A DNA stretch of 64,000 bases from the NCBI GenBank assembly GCA_942159475.1, contig OW804096.1:132608941-132672940 (forward strand), in the 5' to 3' direction. Position 1 is the first letter of the stretch. Every line of letters starts with the position of its first letter. Under the pieces are notes generated by a model that worked only from the letters and a program-made list of their open reading frames with translations, made no database searches and was not told where the DNA came from. Source of the stretch: Sthenelais limicola. Taxonomy: Eukaryota > Annelida > Polychaeta > Phyllodocida > Sigalionidae. This document shows, piece after piece, positions 58,601-64,000 of this stretch. A program made the translations under genes and the position numbers.

Positions 58601-61600
58601 GGCCTTCCCCTGACCTACATACTCATCGTGTGTGACCTATATAATTCCTTCTTCCTAGTGCCATGGCCCATGACATATCTTTCAATATTTCTGACGATCT
58701 GAGAAGTTCTGCAAGAGGGGGGTAGTAAATGGCACGAGGGGGTGGGGACGGATATCGTGCAACCATGAAAGAAAAAGAAAATGTGAGATGAAATATGGTA
58801 CCAATGTACTCATAGCATAGACAAAACAGATGCTCCAGATATTAATCATAAATGAATGGTTCAAGGGAGGAAACGCTAAGAGTAAGAGACTTTATTCCCA
58901 GAGTAAACTTTACTCTAAGCTTTCATTGGCTAACTGAGTTATAATTCTCGTGGATGTCTGTTTCAACTGATGTCGCAAGTTAATTCATACCGTTCTATGA
59001 GCTATCAGTCATTTAGATCTATCAGAATTAATTATTTGGGCGGAATATCCAAACAATCAAATAAAAGGAAACCAGACTGCTGTCACGATCGAGTCATGCA
59101 CACAAATCATTTCATCATAAAAAGAAAAGTACATGTATGAAAATGTATCACACGATTGTGCTCAATGCTTATATATAGTTTTCAAGGAATGATCACAATC
59201 CCCGTATAATCCCAGCACATTGTCTTCAACATATCGTTAATATATTCCGGTTGATTGTAGATTGGAAAATAAGGAGAGACGTCTTATTAAATATCAAAAT
59301 CGGACTAGGTTCTTCATCATTATAATATATGAAGAGCTGAGACTCTCCCAGAGACCTGTCGACCTGTTTGTCTATACCTCATGTACCGCTTAGACAAATA
59401 CAAAATTATTCTATTCTATTCTATTCTATTCTATATTAGTATATAGATCTGTCGATGACATCATGATCCAAGTGCTTGTATAAGTGTAACAGCGTTCATA
59501 AAGTAAAACAAATTCAGGCAAACTAGTTACTATACACCAGATCATATATCCTGGTGTACACACCACATATAAGTCATTGTGCTAAGGCTCGTATCAATAT
59601 GCCTCAAGGTCTGTGATGTCAATGTGAAGCCAAATGCCTACTCATCATCAATAGAAGGGCGGGGGTAGTATGAATGTTACATAGTATTGTGTTAACCAGC
59701 GCTGAATTATAATTGCTGATGCTGCACCATAGGGAGACTCGGGGTATCCTACACGAAACTGTTGATCAGGGGCCTAAATCGCGAGAGCGTGGAACACTGA
59801 TTAGTTATGAAATATTCAAGGGTCATTCTTGAACTTTGTCCTCCCTCATAGGGACAGCAGTGCGTTTCGTAATTAATAGCCAGGGGCTTGGTGCCAATGG
59901 AGCTTGTGTCTGCATAGCTGTCTGCATGGCGGGCGTGGGTTGGTAAGAGGGATGTGAGATAGGGTGGATATTCTCCTCACTAGTGTCATGTAGACATATG
60001 ATCAAACGATATAGACAGACATATAACGTTAATGACTCTTCTAAAAAATACCAATCCAATTAATTTCTAAAATATGTGCAATAAAAATGGTTAAAGATTA
60101 TAATCATATAGAGCAACGAATAATAAATTGTACTGATTGCACCCCAACATCTAGTGGCAATCCCCACCCAACCCTATCGCTAAAAATCCACTCGCCCATG
60201 GATGTAGGGAATTAAATCTGCTGAACCTTGGTGAAAATGTCAGGACTACATCGAACTGTCCAGGCAGCTCAACTAAGCCAGTGATAAACATACGTTCTCA
60301 TGTACTAAGGTGTACATAGTGCGCACAATAATTGGCGGTCAGGAGGTGGGGAAGGCATCATCATTCATTCCCTCCTTCACTGGTAGCCAGTGGCATTGGA
60401 ATCGGGGTCGGGAACTGAGATGCTTGCACGAAGTCTGAGCAACTAACGAGGTTTAGATATAAACAGTTTGCACCCTACCATAATGTACGTATTACATTTG
60501 ATACTAGAACAGTTCAAATAAAGTATGGGAGAACGATACTAAAATAACAAGCTTTTACTAGAAGATCAAGGTCGCAAGTTGTCTGTGTATGGAAATACCC
60601 TGCATACACCAAACAAGGGTGATGCAGCACATATTACATACTAAAGGAAACATTACTGGTACAAATATCTGGATCAAACGTCATGCTTCTGAAATAATCC
60701 CCTCGATTAACAACTAAAATCCACTGAAACAGTTGAGTGATATACAGGGCCAGTTACCATGCAAGTTTAGGAGATCTAGGCTAAATACACACAGACCCAC
60801 ATGCTAACCACAGTAGATACACAGAAATCTTGCTCCATGATTCATGTCTCGATTAATATACTGCCTCATGACATGGCCCAATCAATGACTGCATCTTATC
60901 GTTAGCCCCCAATCAGGTTATTGCAATCTTCAAGGTCGATTTACCACCACGAGGCGGTAGTATTTAGGTTGAGGCTGACTGACCAGAGCTCTTTACTCTC
61001 TCTAGGAATTGATTTATCTCAGGTAATTACACAAGGGCTCGCTTCTACAAGCCGTCAGACTAAGGTCTCTTAATTACTATTGTTGCTAGGGACTTCTCTT
61101 AATCCCGCTTGAGGTCTTTTAATTGAGGCATGTTTACGAATGCAGCCTCCCAGTCAGATATACTAGCAATCTCTACCTGGGAGTCGATCGATGCATTGAC
61201 CGGCAGTGGGCAAGGATCGTGATAATCCAGCATAATCCTACCACCAGCAAACCACCATTGACCTCAATTTTTCTCCTCGGTGATTAAGGATTTGAAAATA
61301 TATTCAAAGCATGCAAATTGCCCCTTTTCACAATTCCAATAATGAAAATCGCTCGGCGAGTAATTCGCTGTCCATTTTGTTGGGATTAATTAAACATTAG
61401 AGGGAAACGTTCGTCGAAAAGGGCAATGTATTATATTGGATGTGGGTTCATCTCCTAACACTTCCAAGCAAAACATTTTCCAATCCCATCTGGAAACCTA
61501 GCCAAGTTTCAGAGTAAAATAAATCCTGGGGCCTAGTTAATAACAGCGATATTTTCCTTTTTCATTTGAAACGAAGGCATTTTTATGTCATTTTCCACGA

Positions 61601-64000
61601 CAAGTTTCGAGTCTTATTCCCCAGATTGTTTTATGGCTCGAGAAGAAGGCAAAGCTCGTGATGGGAAGGCAGCCATGAAGACATCACGAAACAGATACTG
61701 ACAGGGGTCATGCATAATATCAAGCACCCATCATGGATAACATGCCATTCCAAACCACCCACAGATGTAACCACATCCAACATCCCGATTCTGCTTATCT
61801 TAGTATCTCAGATATATGGCACATCTAGAATTTCAACCCAAAACAAATCTTATCTAAAATTAGGTAGCTTCATTAGACAAGCGGCACAAAGTGGCCCCCA
61901 TGGCATGAATGAACCTTCGTGTACACAATATCTACAGGGAGGTAGGACAACCATACGAAGGCTAGTGGCTCTAGATTTCCATGCACAAATACTGTAATGT
62001 CATGTGTAACATATAAATAGCATGGCATTGCAAGTGCTAAGGCAAGGAGATGGGATTTGGGGGACCCAACAATATGGTCGAGTAAATATACTCGGGGATG
62101 GTGTTAAATAATAGCGACAGGTGTGCACAGTTCTGAACTATAAGCATTGTTTAATGAGCCCAGAGGGTAAACTGAGAGAGCATAATATCATCGATTATAT
62201 AAACATTAGAGCGGCCTATACCCAGATGGGGATACAATTGGAACCCCAGTGGATTGTTGTGAATTATTGCTTGGCATTAAAATATGTGCAACAAATTTGC
62301 TAGTCTTGAATAAGAACATACCCTGAAATACACACGTGTATAAGCTGTGACCCAACATTGCGGCACCAATGTATCGAACATTGAATAAACACAATAAACC
62401 AAATGGTCTTATCACATCCAATGAAACTAACCCCTAATAGCTAGCTCACAGCAAAGAAATAATATAACATTAGTATCCAAGACATTTTAACAGGGATACT
62501 GATCAGGAACTAATGAAATAGTCATGTACGGTGGTGAAAAAAACAAAGAAATATTCATGTACATCATTTAGCGAAGTTTAATAACCTCCATAGTTTATTA
62601 ATCCGAGGTTAAAATAAGTGGTGAGGATGCTCCGGCCCATATACAAGGTACCCATGCAATGGGATGAGAGCCCACGACCTGTAAATCCACCATAGGTTAT
62701 CAAGAACAGTTGGCAATTATTTGGTGTCATTAATTAAGTTTCATAACTGGGTTAAACTGAACTTCAATCAATCTCTGGGAGCGGCAATTTATATTCAAGT
62801 TGGATGTAATTTTTAGGGCAATTTTACAAGGTAATAATAAGGCTAAAGATTAAAAGTCAATGACACGAATAAAGTCCCCTAATGCCAAGAGCACACCAAC
62901 TTGTTTAGTTGCCTTCAGGACTAAAACCAGGGAGGCATTTATAATATACAACATCCACTACTCAAACTGAAATATCAATTTTAAAGTTCCGATCCATATC
63001 TTCACTTGTAACATTGAAAGAGGGAGTTATTGAAAAATACATGCATATCATTGCAAATTACTGCAACTTTCTGAATTGAATAGCCCTTAACTGGGATTTC
63101 AAACCCCATATTGTTACGAGACACGACAACTTCTGCTTTCTCCAACTGAAAACAGGATTCCAAAGCTTGCTGGCTTTCCCTGCATGGTGTTCCAATGATA
63201 TCGTATCAAAAGAATGCATGTAAAATGTGTTACACTGCCATATTTAGTTGCGTCTTTGTCGCAACCGTCATCTTCGCCTTTGCTAGGCGCACACATACGC
63301 AAAAGATGCAGTTATGAGAATGACTGTGGCCTGTGGATGAGCCTCACACAATGTGCAACGTTTCTAGAACCAGCATGCTGGAATATTTTTCAAGCACATA
63401 GTCCTCGATCTGGCACCCACCCCTGCAATATCTATCTTACGCCGTGCCAGCTCTCCCAGTCTCTTCAACTAATGAGACATGGAGGGAATCTGAAGAATTA
63501 GAGGGGCGAGAAGACCCTCAGTGGTAAATGCTAGTCTGGCGAGCTTTTGATGAACAATAGTAACGCCTCTGGCGGAAGGCATAGGAACACTTAGAAAAGA
63601 GGGCGGGAGCTACATTCATGTACATTAGACCCTCTACCATAACAAAATTATAATAGACATATATAGCCCTTGAAATACAATCAAAACCTAGGAGGTGTTC
63701 TTGGTATATAGAGATAAGCCTTTAGTAGCTTATTATAGGCTACCTAAATTCCTATCAAAAATCACAAGTTCCCTCCTTATACATAGAGATGCAGGTCAAG
63801 AGAATCAATCTTCAACTTAAGATAAAATAAAAATGTCAGGCGAATATGACTCAGACTGTATACACAGCAGTGTAAAACATTATGTGTTGGTTATTTTCAG
63901 AGATAGATATTACCCCACTAGAGGGATGCTGCAGGTTAAAAACGCTCCTCTCTGAGCAAGATCAGGGGACAACTATAGTGGTAGTCCAGCACAGTCTAGG
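58601..64000. other. Right-hand gene-free flank
   Basis: No coding exon, RNA gene or mobile-element protein could be supported. The ORFs (up to about 95 codons) look like chance. The composition is AT-rich with scattered short repeats. Confidence 0.45.
59402..59433. repeat. (ATTCT)n microsatellite
   Basis: About five to six tandem copies of attct in the gene-free right flank. Confidence 0.9.

Noticed and set aside
1..64000. tRNA genes, CRISPR arrays, bacterial operons, viral or LTR elements
   Set aside because: No tRNA B-box with a matching fold, no spaced identical direct repeats, and no transposase, reverse transcriptase, integrase or capsid frame were seen.

Overview
The window is animal nuclear DNA: AT-rich, with multi-exon genes that have canonical splice sites, long introns, poly(A) signals and many short foldback or inverted-repeat elements. 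Orthologues of housekeeping genes align exon by exon to vertebrate proteins. Nothing points to a vertebrate, and the organism is most simply an invertebrate bilaterian, possibly a lophotrochozoan. That last point rests only on a gagtgagtgag-type repeat and is weak. No bacterial, viral or CRISPR features were seen.

Layout, left to right. XAB2/SYF1 (-, first three coding exons, runs off the left edge) is head-to-head with DGCR6 (+, four exons). DGCR6 is tail-to-tail with COG1 (-, one uninterrupted 948-codon exon). After 2.6 kb rich in palindromes comes a two-exon, 68-residue LYR-family gene (+) resembling the human MIEF1 upstream-ORF protein. It is tail-to-tail with POLR1B (-, 30 exons resolved from start to stop, 1140 residues). 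POLR1B shares a short bidirectional promoter with NSUN6 (+, ten exons resolved, last exon not identified). NSUN6 is tail-to-tail with the hnRNP K orthologue (-, 13 coding exons, 458 residues). From about 45.0 kb to the right edge no coding gene could be supported. That part is best read as the 5' noncoding exons, first introns and upstream flank of the hnRNP K gene, with several inverted repeats.

The seven genes alternate strictly in strand, so every boundary is either a divergent promoter or a convergent 3' end. They act in RNA production and maturation (RNA polymerase I core, tRNA m5C methyltransferase, NineTeen-related spliceosome factor, hnRNP), mitochondrial translation (LYR protein) and Golgi trafficking (COG1). 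They are not one pathway. The less ordinary points are a raised rate of GC-AG introns (3 of about 56), the intronless COG1, the stand-alone LYR gene, a stop-free 117-base intron in POLR1B, an unresolved NSUN6 C-terminus beside a tandem duplication carrying its poly(A) signal, a Gly/Met-rich hnRNP K linker, and a set of MITE-like foldbacks.
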